Shown here: piece by piece, positions 47,431 to 59,307 of the stretch
How the letters are laid out: each line of letters begins with the position of its first letter
Position numbering within the stretch: the stretch's first letter is position 1
Source of the DNA: Melampsora larici-populina 98AG31
Lineage: Eukaryota; Basidiomycota; Pucciniomycetes; Pucciniales; Melampsoraceae
Assembly (NCBI RefSeq): GCF_000204055.1
Contig: NW_006768773.1
Coordinates: 154,182 to 218,181, forward strand
Length of the DNA: 64,000 bases
Direction of reading: 5' to 3'
Notes under the pieces: model-generated
Told to the model about the DNA's origin: nothing
Databases searched by the model: none
Seen by the model: the letters and a program-made list of their open reading frames with translations, nothing else
Program-made: the position numbers and the translations under genes

Positions 47431-48127
47431 ATGGGCTATCCCATTGCACCAGTTAAAATTGAACAACCTTTCATCTCTCCCAAACTAATTGAAGCTATCG
47501 ACAACGCACACGACGCCGGTCAAGATCTTCGATCTGTGGACGACTTGCTCCGTTTATTAGATTTGGGTACAATGAGGTTGTATGCGACCATGACTACTCG
47601 ATTGAAAAAGGATGGGTCAAATTATAATGAGTGGGTGGACACTTTGAACGAGAATGTTTGGTTCAAGGCGAGGATGACTCGCGATTATTTGGATCAACCT
47701 CGCCCGGAATTCAACACCCTGTTTGATTGGGTTTTGGACGAAATCCTCTTGGCGATAATTCGTGCCACCGTTCATCGCGACGTGGTCGAGGCCCTTCGCA
47801 TAGCCTCTGACCCACATGACGCCCTCATGTGGCTCAACTGGTACTACAATTGTGATTGTAAGTCAGTTCCTCAACCGCATCAGTATTTTTCCAATACTGA
47901 TGGATTATCTTATACATCCATTAGAGGGTACTCATTTGCAATACGCGGCATTGTCGAACAGTAGGTACAAACTTCGGATGGTTTTGTACGTCTCTTTCAA
48001 CTTTCAGCGTGAGGTCCAATCTGATGATGGTGTTAAATATCAGCACAGTAAGTTGGCCCAGATTGACGACCGAAAGCGCGCTGGTGTTATGTATTTATGG
48101 TCACACCTTCTTCATCTCCTATTGTAA
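47431..48127 (+). CDS. Gag-like protein, possibly broken at its splice junction
   Basis: Exon 1 (47431-47857) starts MGYPIAPVKI. It contains RLKKDGSNYNEWVDTLNENV, DEILLAIIRATVHRD and ASDPHDALMWLNWYYNCD, the layout of copia-type gag domains (a G-x-N-[YF]-x-x-W box and a helical ending). A second coding stretch (from about 47925: GTHLQYAALSNSRYKLRM, then AQIDDRKRAGVMYLWSHLL to 48127) continues the gag pattern. Joining them by the obvious GTAAGT...TTAG intron produces TAG at the junction, so the copy may be broken or use AG two bases later and stop early. Function within a DNA transposon is unclear; a domesticated gag is one possibility. Confidence 0.5.
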
Positions 48128-48201
48128 CTGAATATTGAAATGGGTGGAGGAGTTAGCGAAATCGAATTTGTGAATAAACATTTGAAAAGGTGTCGCACAT
48201 C

Positions 48202-51200
48202 TTAAATATCCTCACCCTCCTGTGTATTATTCTGCCCTTTTCGAGCGCCTCGTGGTTCCGACTTCCATATTTGGAGGCCTTCTCTCACTGCGTCTTTCCA
48301 TTCGCCAGGTGAGACTTTAGATCCATGTAATCCTGAAAGCCAGCGATGAATGTGCCCATTGTAATGAGCGCCCACATTCAGAATGAATTTGGGCGAGTCC
48401 ACATGATCCACCCCCCAAAGGCTCATGGTGGTCACCCTGCGCTCAATTCTTTTCAGAGCGTTCTTTGCAAGCGTACATTTTGCATCATGGCAGTTATGTT
48501 GAATGTTAATTACACACTCAACATCCTGGAAGTCATATCCAATCAAAGCCATTAGTTCCAAGTTCATCAATATATTGGCAAAATGCATATACATACTTTG
48601 ACATGGGTAAGTGCTATCTGTTCGGTTAATTCAACCTCCCACATGCCATAGAAGGTGTTGATGGGGCCCCTTTGACAAACTTTGAGGACAAGATGTGTCT
48701 TGCTCTCAGATACCCCGTCTAACTTCCAGATAGATTGGACTTGACCTATCCCTGGTTGAGATTTGACCTGTAAGGTCCATATATGCTCAGATATCCGTAT
48801 CAATAACTGAAATGATCATATAAATTATGACTCACAAATACAAAGTCTTGCAATTCCACCTTGATATCTCCAGGCAACTTAATGCTTTCATATTCCTTCA
48901 AATGGGCGCGGTTGACGGTGTTTGGAATGCATGTAGGTGGCTGAGATTGTTTGAGGCATTTTCCTGAGGGGGACAGGTCAGATGTGTTAATCAATCACAG
49001 TCAACAAAGGCATCACCTACGACCAATGGTATAATATGTAGAAGCCCCTGCAGAGTTGTTCAGGCCCATAGCTTGTGATAATTCGGGTACCATCGATAAT
49101 AATTCTTTCAAACGAGGCCCACCAAAAACCCGAGAGTCGAGCTTATAGTCGAAGAAAGATGAACCAGAGATAAACACTCTCAACAATTGCCGAGTGTTTG
49201 ATGTATTAGCAATGTCTTGACCAGGACTTTGATGGTTTGAATGAACCGATGCGTGACGTGTAACCCCGTTGAAAGATTCAAGTTTCTCGGTGGCAAAAAG
49301 ACAAGCCGGACCAAACCTTCGAATGGAATCTTGTAGGTGAACAAGCATGTGAAACTTGGGCTTGTTGACCCAACGAGCATTCAGGGCAATGAGATTTTTG
49401 AGGAACCTTGAAATATGAATGTCGAGTTCGGCTAAGTATGTCTTCATGTCGGGGATTTCAGTCTGAAAAATATAAGAGCTCAGAAGGCAGAGAGATGTCC
49501 ACATTTCACGCTTTTGGTCGTCAAGATGTTCAAACAACACAAAAGGAACAGTCTGTAACACAGTCCGGAATTCTTTACCCACTAAGCTCTGATAGTAGGT
49601 GATCATTGTGTTTGGTTGAATAGGTGGCATATTTAACCCTCTGGTGTTGAAAGCTCTCCATCGGCCAGAGAGATTGTTGTACATTTTGGAACCGAGTTTG
49701 ATATTTCCAAGTTTGTTCATTTTGTGTTTGAATAAATACTTTGTAATACCCAGCAATTGAACATGGAGCACCTCCACTGGAGTATCCTTGTGACCATCAA
49801 AGCCTACACAAACAATATTCCTCAGTCTAATATCAATATCAAAGACAAAGGTGAAGATTTCAGACCTTGTAGTCTCAACATGGGATTGAAGATGTGTTCA
49901 CCGTATTGAGCATTTACTTCTGTACATAGTTTCTCGACCTCTGCAGGAGGCAGAGTCTCGTGAGCAAGTTGAACATTTTTCTGAAAAGCATCATTCATAG
50001 GATCTCAAACTCCAAAGGTTCGGGCCATTGCTTCAACTCGGGTTTTGCTGTTGCGTTTTTGAGATGTGGACCACATCTCCTTGGTCCACCGTCTAGTTTG
50101 GTCCCAATCGCGGGCAGGTAGTAGGGACTATATAAATCAATCCAGCTTGTAAGTTCCTATATTCCAAAGCAAAAAGAAAGAAAGTGGCAATTTTGAACAC
50201 TACCTTCTCTCCATCCTCGTCTATGCCAAGAAAATCTCTGACAAAGTTCTCTGATTGTTTGTCGGCCTGCTTTTTCACATGTAAATCACACATACGACAA
50301 GGAGTAAGAGTGTCTGCTGGGTTGAGGGTATTTGATATCTCCGCGTGCATCGGTGAATCACCCAGATGAAAAAGAGACACCGCCATGACCATTACTTCCT
50401 CGCCAAGGTTCTCATCGTAAGCAAAGAAGCCATTGGTTCCATAATCACTACGGATAGACACCCCGAGTCAATACAAAATTTAGCAAACAGATAAATTATA
50501 ATATTACTGCGCTTTAGATCATCAACAACTTGATCAAATAGCTCTAGAGCTGTAGCACAATTTGAAGTTGCCAGGAAGTGGATGTTGAATTCTTGGTTGG
50601 ATAGATTGGGGGGTAAGCCAGCCAGAGTGAAGTAGATACTCATGTGTTTGTTCCACTTTTTGGACACGTTTCCGGAAGTGTCGTCGGAATATAGAGCTAG
50701 AGGAATATGTCGGATTACTTTTCCTTGTGCCTTCGCTCGCCATGGGTTCAAAATTGGATGACAAGGTTCAGTGGCATTGGCCGAATCTTCAATTCATTTG
50801 TCAGCACGGCAAACGGACCACAAGGATGCAAAATGAGACTTACTATACATACACTGTAAACATCATTCAACTTCCCCAATTTGGCAGAGGAAAATGATTA
50901 ATAGTACAGTTTTTCATAAAAGAATCTAATACTGCACACCTGGGCCATTTCACCCACACTACATATGTGCAGCAAGCTAAGTCAATAGTTGTCTATCATG
51001 TACATACAGGTCTGCTCAGTTTTTTGCCCATCAGAATAAATAAATCACATGTTATACCACATGTAACTTTTTTGACTTTGAAATTTTTTTCCCAAAAATT
51101 CACTACATATAATTCTGTAGCTGCTCAGGCAATATTGTTGAAGCTATGTCTTAGTAACAGAAAGTGTGTTACATGCAGTTGAGTTGATGAGATCACACCA

Positions 51201-52858
51201 AAACATTGAGTCAGTGTATGTAGTCAATCTTTTGGAAGCTTTTTTCAATCTGAAAGAAGTTACAGCATGTATTACATATGAATAACTTGTCCTGATGAGC
51301 AGATAACTGAGCAGAACTGTATGTACATGATAACCACATATTCACTGAGCCTGCTACACATATGTAGTGTGGGTGTTATGGCTCAGGTGTGGAGTGATAG
51401 ACCATTTTATGACAAATCATACTCCCAATCATTTTTCCCTGCCCACTTGGGGAACCCGAATAATGTCTGCAGTGATATAATCGCCACACCAGTTTTTCAG
51501 AAGTACTTCATGCTCCAACTCCACATGATCAAAAGTTCGCCAGAAGTCATTGCAAGGAATGTTTAAAAGTATCTCTGAATCAAAATCTTGATTTTCAGGT
51601 ATTATTACTCGAAAATTTGACTGGTGATGAGGGTCGGGTTTGACCACTGCTGGCAGACACCTAGCCATAAGCGCACGGTCTTGTTGGAAGAAGAAAACAG
51701 GTACTACCAGCTGCTCAGTGTGCAGTTGGACTGGTTCGTAGATGTAGTAGTGGGTATTGTTAGATGATATCATTTGAACTCGTAAATGTGGCGGATAATA
51801 TTCACGCCACTTTGCGCATTGTGACAGACGGTTGATTGGCCCATCAATGGTGAGCTCAGGCACGTAAACCAAATAGGGGCTGACTAAGGGGTTCGCCAAC
51901 TCCTAAAGACAAATTTAATTAGCTTTATACCTGAGAAGGACACGACTTGTGAAACAAGAGGGCTAACATTAATTATGATTGTCTTGATATCTAATCCAAA
52001 TAGTGGATTACCACATGGACTAATCCTCTCACGTATCTTGAGACCCAACTGGAGTTTCAACCTTTTGACCAGTCTCCTCAAAGTACCCCATTCCGGGAGA
52101 GTGACACCAAGCAGTCGAAGGAGCGACCGAATGCGGTGGTATTGAGGCCGTGAGAGGAGGTTTCGGTTTGACCCAATCATAAGCAAAGCCACCACATGCT
52201 AATACCATTTGAACGATTGCTATTAGTAGCCAGTCAGTGAAACAATATGTGAACAAAGCTTACCTCTTTCTTTTTGAATGGGTACCAATCACCAGTGTCT
52301 TCAATACCTCCAACGTCAGAATCCAGCTCTTCGTTGAACACAGCTTCATCTTCGTCTTCAGGATCATCATCACCAGATTCAAGTGCCAGAAACGCTTCAC
52401 GAAGCGTGTCGTAATCGAGCTCACTGGCCAAGTCATCATCTGTGTATTCGTGATCTTCGGTGAATGACCGGAGCAAAGTGAGGGGTGAAGGTGGAATGGA
52501 AGGTGGCTGCGAAGATTGTTTGTCGGAATCAAAGAAGTGGTCCAGATTCAGGTTAAGGATATCAACAGGTGGAGATGGGGTTCTGTCCAGCTGAATTTCT
52601 TGTTGGGATGCTAGGTCTGATACTTGTCTTGTCAAGAATTTTTCCACCGCAGCTCTGTGTGTGGTTGTTTGCACGTGAGGACCATAGTTTAGCATAGTCC
52701 GGCTGTGTGGGCAGACATGACATTGATATCTGATGGGGACCCCAGTGAGTTCGACGATGTCTGGTTATTGACAGATTGGAAATCAGTGGCTGACCATGAC
52801 CATAACCACCATGTGACTTACGTGGTGGCAGTGAGCTATGAAGGGTTGCATTACTCAT
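48202..52858 (-). CDS. CACTA/Tnp2-type (Plavaka-like) transposase, interrupted
   Basis: Begins MSNATLHSSLPP (exon 52858-52822). Next is 52760-52264, with a C2H2-like finger (YQCHVCPHSRTMLNYGPHV) and an acidic Pro-rich region. Exon 52198-51968 carries LLMIGSNRNLL and LLGVTLPEWGTLRRL; exon from 51902 carries FFQQDRALMARCLP. A 623-bp MITE (50852-51474) breaks the reading. Beyond it come the core motifs LYSDDTSGNVSKKWNKH, FTLAGLPPNLSNQEFNIHFL, LTPCRMCDLHV, EVLHVQLLGITKY, KPKFHMLVHLQDSIRRFGPA and TEKLESFNGVTR. A C-terminal region ends at 48202. An in-frame TGA lies at 50004-50006 within FGV-DPMNDAFQKN. Family assignment is firm from the DDTSGN...LAGLP signature. Exons between about 50520 and 50390, and the last ones, are approximate. 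Not functional as it stands. Confidence 0.8.
50852..51474. mobile_element. CACTA-type MITE, 623 bp, copy 2
   Basis: Same family and exact length as 2016-2638, in opposite orientation, flanked by ATA (50849-50851, 51475-51477). It interrupts an exon of the Tnp2-type transposase a few bases upstream of a GTAAGT donor. Confidence 0.88.
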
Positions 52859-52889
52859 GATGATGAATTGGATGTGGAGATGATGGGTG

Positions 52890-53340
52890 GACGGTGCGGT
52901 GGAATGGGCGGCGGAGAGGCTCTGACAATGGTGTGTTGGCGGATGATTGTGTTGGTCGAGTGGAGAACAGCAGGTGGCCAGTTCAACGCGATAAGCCGAA
53001 CGGATTTGGCAGGTTAGCCGAAAGGTGGACTGCTGCCGGGCTGTTGATGGCCAGAGGGCGATCTGCCGATCGGATTTGGCAGGCTCGCCAAGAGCCAGGC
53101 ATCAGGCCGCCTGAGGGCGGCCAGGAGGGCGATCTACACGCCGCCTTGAGGCCTACTGGCAGGCCGCATTTGGCCACCTATGCGGGCGATCTGCGGCCCG
53201 ACAGCTGCCGGTCTGCTGGCCTATTGCAGACAGGTTTTAGATCGAACTGATCAAATATGGGTGATTGGCTGAAATGCCGCCTCCCGCCGGCTTGAAGATG
53301 GCCCACAAGGCGTCCTGCGGGCGGCCTTCCGCTTAGACCA
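52890..53340. repeat. GC-rich subterminal array (right)
   Basis: Repeated GGCGATCTGC, GGCAGGC and GCCGCCT words, matching the array at 43280-43520. It overlaps the upstream region of the transposase, so transposase binding here could also autoregulate it (inference). Confidence 0.6.
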
Positions 53341-53584
53341 TTCTGAGACCTGGCAAGACCATTTTCAGATTCAGAGTGCCTCCGTGGTGTAAAAGTTACT
53401 GACTCCACGATATAAGGATATTGATCGGGAAATGCCAATATAGAGGGTGGTGTGTCAACGTGTATTTGGCGCATGTATGTAAACTGACTAAGACGAGGTC
53501 TGGAACTTCAACAGTTGTTTCACATTTGACTGGTCAACAAAGATATTTCCAGCAAATCCAACTCGATAATTCACTCACTCAAAG

Positions 53585-55433
53585 ATGCTGATGCAGGACT
53601 CATCATCAGTCTTCAAATTCTGCCATGAGGTACTGTGTTCGAAAAAATACTTCAGTTGGGTTGCCGGTCTGATCCTACTAGGCGAAATCGTTTTGAATGG
53701 ACTCATCATCAACCACGTTCCATGTCAGTATCAATGCTATTGTTCTTCAAAAGATGAAGCAAATAGATACCTCTTACTGATTAAGATTGTATTTTAAGGA
53801 TGTATTTATAGATACCGAGATTGATTGGAAAGCTTATATGCAAGAGGTTGAAGGATATTTGCATGGAGAACGTGATTATCTCAAGATCAGAGGAGATACT
53901 GGTCCAATTGTGTGAATGTTTTTGGGTTCTTATGCCTTTGTATCGATCCCTACTAACTACAACCTGACGGATTTTTAGTTATCCAGCTGGTTTTGTTCAT
54001 ATTTACGCTACCTTACATCACTTCACCGATAAAGGCTCAAACCTGCGATTGGCTCAGTATTTTTTCGCTGCTATCTACTTGATCACCCTATTAGTCGTCT
54101 TTGCTATCTTTAAAAGATGTCAATCGGTTAGTCACTTCCCTTACTCGTTTGAATCTTGTTTATTATCTCGCCTTACGTTTGTTTTGCAAAATGTGTCTTT
54201 TGATGTACATAAGATACCTCCCTACGCATTGATTTTCTTAGCTCTTTCTAAACGATTGCATTCCATCTATGTACTACGGCTCTTTAATGATGGAATCACA
54301 ATGTTAGCGTTTTACATCAGTCTTTGGTATCTGATCCGCAAGAAATGGAACTGGAGTGCCATATGGTTCAGGTAAATATCCGCTATGGACCTTTTCTCGC
54401 GCGATCATAAGGAAATACTAAATCATCTGACCGTGTAGTCTCGCTTTATCCATCAAAATGAATGTACTTCTATTTTTTCCGGCTTATGGTCTCATTTGGT
54501 TTCAATCTCTCGGCTTATTGAGAACGTTACGACTGGGTTTCATAGTACTAGGTGTTCAGGTATAAAGCTCACTCTATCATCACTCTGTTTCACAATTTTT
54601 TGTGATGTGCTGACTGAAATTGAGACTTACGTTTTTGTAGGCATTGTTGGGAGGTCCATTCTTGATGGCTCACCCTATCTCGTACCTTTCAAAGGCCTTT
54701 GAGTTTGATCGAGTATTTTTCTATAAATGGACTGTCAATTGGCATATGATATCAGAATCTGATTTTCTATCTCGAGGATTTGCTACCATGCTCACAGTCA
54801 CTCATGTCTCATTACTGGGACTCTTTGCCTGGACGAGATGGTGTCGAGCGTATGGTGAGAAAGGACCAATCCATATCTTGCTCCGAGGCTTGGTGAACTT
54901 TGATCAACCTGCTAGCAAGCGTTCCGTAGAGTTCACCCCTGATCGTAGGTTATGTTTTGACTTAGTTCACTAGAACTATTTCATGGGTGCTGATCCAGAT
55001 CATCTTTTTTGAACAGATATAGTGAAGCTTTGCTTTGCCTCTAATCTGATCGGGATGGTGTGCGCACGCACATTGCATTACCAATTCTATTCATGGTATG
55101 CACATCAAATCGTTTACCTATTTTGGCAAACCTCATACCCTCTTTGGATCAGGTCAGCAAAACGGGTTTTTCTCATTCCGTCTCTCAAAGTTTCTTTTGT
55201 GATCTCATGATCCTAATGTTATGATGTGTGATTTTAGGGTGGCATCGATGGCTATCATTGAAGTCTGTTGGAACATTTATCCCCCAACAGCTTTATCGTC
55301 ATCTTTTTTGTTAGCTGCCAATCTATTACTTTTAATAGGAGTTTGGTATTCAGATGGGAATCCATCGAAGCAGAACACGTTTCAAAAAACTAGAACCAAA
55401 CAAACTCCACCTACAAAACCCAAGATCACATGA
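53585..55433 (+). CDS. ALG3: ALG3: Dol-P-Man:Man5GlcNAc2-PP-dolichol alpha-1,3-mannosyltransferase
   Basis: Adds the first dolichol-phosphate-mannose-derived mannose to the lipid-linked N-glycan precursor on the ER lumenal side (glycosyltransferase family 58). Eight exons join in frame: 53585-53723, 53812-53911, 53979-54126, 54214-54371, 54439-54559, 54641-54944, 55017-55152 and 55238-55433, 433 aa, the usual length. Family motifs: [20 protein letters not shown], then [111 protein letters not shown]. Many hydrophobic segments fit a polytopic ER membrane protein. No lesions. A conserved host gene beside a transposon boundary. The start could also be the Met two codons later. Confidence 0.95.
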
Positions 55434-56013
55434 AGTCATGTGTTTTGGTTCAAGTTTTTTTGTAAATATATATATATGAGGATTGGTTCAGGCTCTGAGA
55501 TTAATCAAATCGTTGAATTTCTGATTTGGTGCGATAAAGGTATCTGAGCCGTAATGAAATCGAATTGAGAATGCCAAGAAAAGATCAAGTGATTTCAATG
55601 AAAGTCTCCTTGTCAAGATCAAGGTTACTGAGGGTTATTGACTGAAGAGAAAAGATCAAAAGACAAGATAATAATTTAGAGTTGTTGGTGAGTAATCTCC
55701 AAGGTGCATGAATTGAAGAATGTGAAGCTATTTTAAAGCAGTATGTAATTATAAAACTAGTGACATCTTTACAAATGGGTTTCTAGCGTTTTTGATAGTT
55801 TGAAAGTCTGACAAGTTTTTGATTAGCTCATAATCTGGAATCTCCAAATCGAAGGATTTTGAACTGATCTGAGTCTGAGATATAAGATAGAATGAATCGT
55901 ATGTATGAGATTATGTATCAGAGTAAAAAAGGAATATTAAATCAGCTAAGGAAAGAGTTTTCCCCAGTTCCATTGAGATCAAGATTCATACATTCAAAAG
56001 ATCATGACCATAT
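55434..56013. other. Intergenic between convergent genes
   Basis: AT-rich 3' flank shared by ALG3 and the minus-strand gene at 56014. Contains TATATATATGAG at about 55468. No gene. Confidence 0.55.
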
Positions 56014-57482
56014 TCAATTTGTTAAATGAATAAATCTTCGAGGATGAGCTACAATTTCCATATCATATTGTCTTAACCAATAGGTAGATAAAGCTCTCAA
56101 CCAATCATAAACTCTTGTAGGTTCGTGACTTGAAGTTTCAAAGATTCGATCAAAATCGGTTTTCAAATACTTGCATAAATGTTGCGCAGCTTGGAACCTA
56201 GCAAAGATGCTCGATACACCACCATCCAATTTGAAAGCTGGACTCAATTCAGGAGAAAGACGCTGATATCCCGGCAAGTCTTGATTTGTATAAAGTTCTT
56301 TTTGGCGATTGAGTCCTGTGACTACCTTGTCATAATCTACATCTACACTTTTGATGAGTTCTTCTACTAATTGGCGCACTTCCCCTTTCATCAGATCTGA
56401 CGATGAATCTAACCACCATCCTGTGGGCAGCGTAGTGAGTCTGGAGGCTAGAGTCCTTGGAGTATTTGCTGAGTTGGACATTACATTGATGAAGAAAAAT
56501 CGATCTAGTCTTTCCTTTAATTCGCCGTGGCCCTCTGAGATGCGAAGTTGTGTTCACACCAATCAACATATACAAAATAAATCAACAAGAAGTAGAATCG
56601 TCAATTCCTTTGTCACAGATCAAGTTCAGATAAAGGAAAACGGTATACCATTGAGAAGTCGATCATAGTCTTGATAATAATCGGCTAACCACGAAAGTTT
56701 TGTAGGAACAATCCTTTTTGCTAGTTCATCAGATAGTGAGATAGGTACGATTGTCATACCACCAAACCAAGCTCTACTTCTAGCTTCCTGACAATCATAG
56801 GTATGAGATTTTACAACAGCATGTAGGAAGTCATCATTTCTAGGATCACGATATAAATTTCGAAACACTTCTCGGTCCACTTGACTAAAATAAGTTAAAA
56901 GTTGAATCTCTTGCCAAACCATTTCGCGTAATTGATCAGTAGGTTTCAAGGTCATGAACAATTTGCTCAAAGATTCAATATGCGGAACCTGTTTGAGAAT
57001 CCCTAGTTGGAGTTCGATGGGGAGTCTCTGTGCATTGTTGGCAAGCTGTACGTCTTTTGCTTGGCGCAAAGGTTGTCTGTCTAGGTAAAAAAATGCGTCG
57101 AATCAATGATGCTTGTGATAGTTGGTCTATTTCATTTGGCATCATATTGCTCTTTCTAAGAAAGGGACTGTGTGGGATTCAGATGGTCTATAGCATGGTA
57201 CATACCATTACTAAGTGTCCACGGTTTGCGTTCCTGGCTCTTTGCCGCTTTGTTCACCTCGCTCTTTGCTGCTTTGTTCGCCTCGCTCTTCGCCGGCGGT
57301 TTCGCAAATTGTACAAGTAGGGAGAGAAGATCCTCTGGAGTTGAATACTTCTCATGATCCTCGGCCGTATGCACGCGATGAACAGTTTGTGATCGGATCT
57401 TATCCAGTAGTGAAGTAGCAAGAGGCAAAAAGACGTCTGCATTCGAGAGGTAGTATAGTAAGACAAGTGCCGTTAGGATCAC
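56014..57482 (-). CDS. Hypothetical rust-type protein, multi-exon, start unresolved
   Basis: Three clean exons: from about 57436 to 57206, 57080-56649 and 56534-56014, giving roughly 390 aa. The N-terminal part (DVFLPLATSLLDKIRSQ) is preceded by a hydrophobic stretch (LTALVLLYYLSNA) that would make a signal peptide, but no ATG is found in that frame. Then come a small Lys/Ala repeat (SEANKAAKSEVNKAAKS), an F-box-like segment (LPIELQLGILKQV; weak), and helical sequence to the C-terminus (AHPRRFIHLTN). Just upstream lies the secreted-protein gene 57495-58000, whose stop sits a few bases before this region; the two could be one gene split by a mutation. Function unknown. Confidence 0.6.
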
Positions 57483-57494
57483 ACCTCAAAACAT

Positions 57495-58000
57495 TCAAAC
57501 TGGAATCAACTTGCTTTGATCGTTCATCCACCTTGGCTCACGATACGAATCTGGGTTTTCACCGTCCCAACCTAATTTGAAATATAGAAGATGAGTAAGC
57601 TTCAAATTTGAAAAACTAACCAAGAGGCTTCAAGGGATTCAGTGTTGAAAGATTGAATGAAATAGGCAACTGACGATATGTTACAATACTTTCGGGTTCA
57701 ATCCTTTGCGGTTCAACATGATCAATTTGGATGGCACCTGCGCGCAGATCTACAGTCATCAAAATGAATCCAGCCAAAAGTCAGGTTGGCAAGAATAGTT
57801 ATACGAGAGCAGATTATATTTTAGAGTAGATCTTTTTGCAAAATATCTTTCATGTGGTACAAGTCAATGGAGAGTAGGTTGTTTTGATGACTTTACTGAC
57901 GTCTGTCGAGGTTCAACAAACCCAAGTCTCCAGGGACCGCCGGAACGGCATACGACGAAGCGGTGAAGCAGAGAAATATTGAAGATCGCGTAAAAAACAT
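57495..58000 (-). CDS. Small secreted protein, 101 aa
   Basis: Exons 58000-57901, 57749-57621 and 57571-57495 join in frame. The protein starts MFFTRSSIFLCFTASSYA, a typical signal peptide, with cleavage expected before VPAVPGD. The mature part is about 83 residues without cysteine (GAIQIDHVEPQRIEPE; LNPLKPLGWDGENPDSYREP). All introns are GT-AG. Same strand and immediate neighbour of the 56014-57482 gene, possibly its N-terminal part. Candidate secreted effector; role unknown. Confidence 0.65.
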
Positions 58001-58653
58001 GATCACTTGCTTGTCGAGATTTAACAAATGTCTCCTTCAAGAGTCGGGTGGAGATCAGGCTCATTATATGCGAACAGCTTAGCCCAGTATGATCAAGCTG
58101 AAGGTTGAGCTCTGAAGTAACTTCATGTTTCCATCTTAGTTTACACCTCCGTATGACAAAGCTTCAGACCCACTAGTGAGTATTGCAATGTGATGCTTTG
58201 ATTCCATATGCTCTCGGTGAACTTCAAAGACGTGTTGCATTGGAATAATCCACTATTTTGAACAAAAAAATTCAACACGTTGGATCAGATTGACTCATTT
58301 ACATCAATCTAGCATGTTTTACTGGAGGTATAGAAGATTAGGATAAATCTTAGAAACATGCAAGCGTGATTAGGTTATAATTGAATGTCCAGCCGAGTTG
58401 AAGGTAAGGATTCAAGACATCAAGATGCAGTGGATCTTTTTACAACGTTTCATAATCGGAACTTGAGGGCCGAGAGTGAAAGTGATTATTCTATATCCAC
58501 CCTGGATTGAAACAACCGGGGGCGGACCAGCGGATTTGACGGTCTTTTGACCCTATGGAACAAGGATGGGGGATGGGGAGAAATTGTGATCCGTCACAAA
58601 TCAAATCTAACGGCCTTGATACCGAGAAAGATGCATCTTTTTATTGAATTAGA
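58001..58653. other. Intergenic, no gene supported
   Basis: Upstream region of the secreted-protein gene. Contains several GATC/TTGAAT-rich stretches but no coding series. Confidence 0.5.
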
Positions 58654-58929
58654 TCAAGTTAACCGCTCGATAGACTTCGATGATTCGCGAAAACTTTTAT
58701 CCATCGGATAAGGTAGCATATATCTGGTGACAGCCAATGCGTGTGAGGACAAATTTGGATCGACAAAGCCGATGCTCGGTTGGAGTTGAAAACTATGTTT
58801 TGATAGCGTGAAACGAAGAGGTTTTGAGTATAAATTTACTGCTTTACCATCCCGGGGGTAGTAAATAGTAGCCGATATCAGGTTGATCAAACGCAGAAGA
58901 ATCATGAGTGTACGAACACCCTGAAGCAC
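58654..58929 (-). CDS. Small secreted protein candidate, 91 aa
   Basis: Single open frame starting MLQGVRTLMILLRLINLISA, which reads as a signal peptide with cleavage before TIYYPRDG. The mature part (~70 residues) has no cysteine (SKPLRFTLSKHSFQLQPS; ALAVTRYMLPYP). Third minus-strand gene in a row, after 57495-58000 and 56014-57482. It could be a first exon of a longer gene. Moderate confidence only. Confidence 0.5.
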   Translation of the reverse strand: MLQGVRTLMILLRLINLISATIYYPRDGKAVNLYSKPLRFTLSKHSFQLQPSIGFVDPNLSSHALAVTRYMLPYPMDKSFRESSKSIERLT

Positions 58930-59307
58930 TCTGTATGAACTGAATTACTCCAAGCTTTCGAAGCTTTGGGGACCGTATGTAGATGGGTAGATCATCATGA
59001 TACTGTTAATCAGATAAAGAGTCAAACAGTCAAGAAGAGAAATAGAGAAACAGAGAAATAAATTGTAGCGAGATGAAAACTACGGAGTCCCTGAGCGGGG
59101 GGGGTGTGACACACACATCGCACACAAAAAACACAAAATCCAATACACCACTACATATGTAACTATGTAACACAGCTGTCACATCCATGTTTTTCTAGAG
59201 TCTACCTCAACCTTTGCCGGTCCATTCCTCCAAGTTACACTTTGGAATACGTTTTAACCCATTTACTTGCACCAAACGGCAACAAAATTTCTTACGCAGC
59301 CCTTACT
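58930..59307. other. Upstream region of integrase-type transposase
   Basis: Contains a G-run followed by GTGTGACACACACATCGCAC at about 59110, possibly near the end of the transposon, but no partner repeat was paired convincingly. Confidence 0.35.

Larger units (their letters stand above)
43270..53389. mobile_element. CACTA/Tnp2 (Plavaka-like) transposon with three cargo genes, ~10.1 kb
   Basis: Short inverted termini TTACACCACAGAGGC (left) and the complement of TTACACCACGGAGGC (right), both flanked by TA; a longer duplication is not evident. GC-rich subterminal arrays with GGCGATCTG and GCCGCCTG words lie just inside both ends (43280-43520, 52890-53340). From left to right it holds a minus-strand gene (43858-46145), a plus-strand SAM-like gene (46428-47147), a plus-strand gag-like gene (47431-48127) and the minus-strand Tnp2-type transposase (48202-52858). 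A 623-bp MITE interrupts the transposase. Subterminal arrays are typical of CACTA elements. The termini are the least certain part. Confidence 0.65.

Noticed and set aside
57030..57418. Plus-strand frames with Phe/Ala/Leu repeats
   Set aside because: Antisense of the Lys/Ala repeat in the minus-strand gene.
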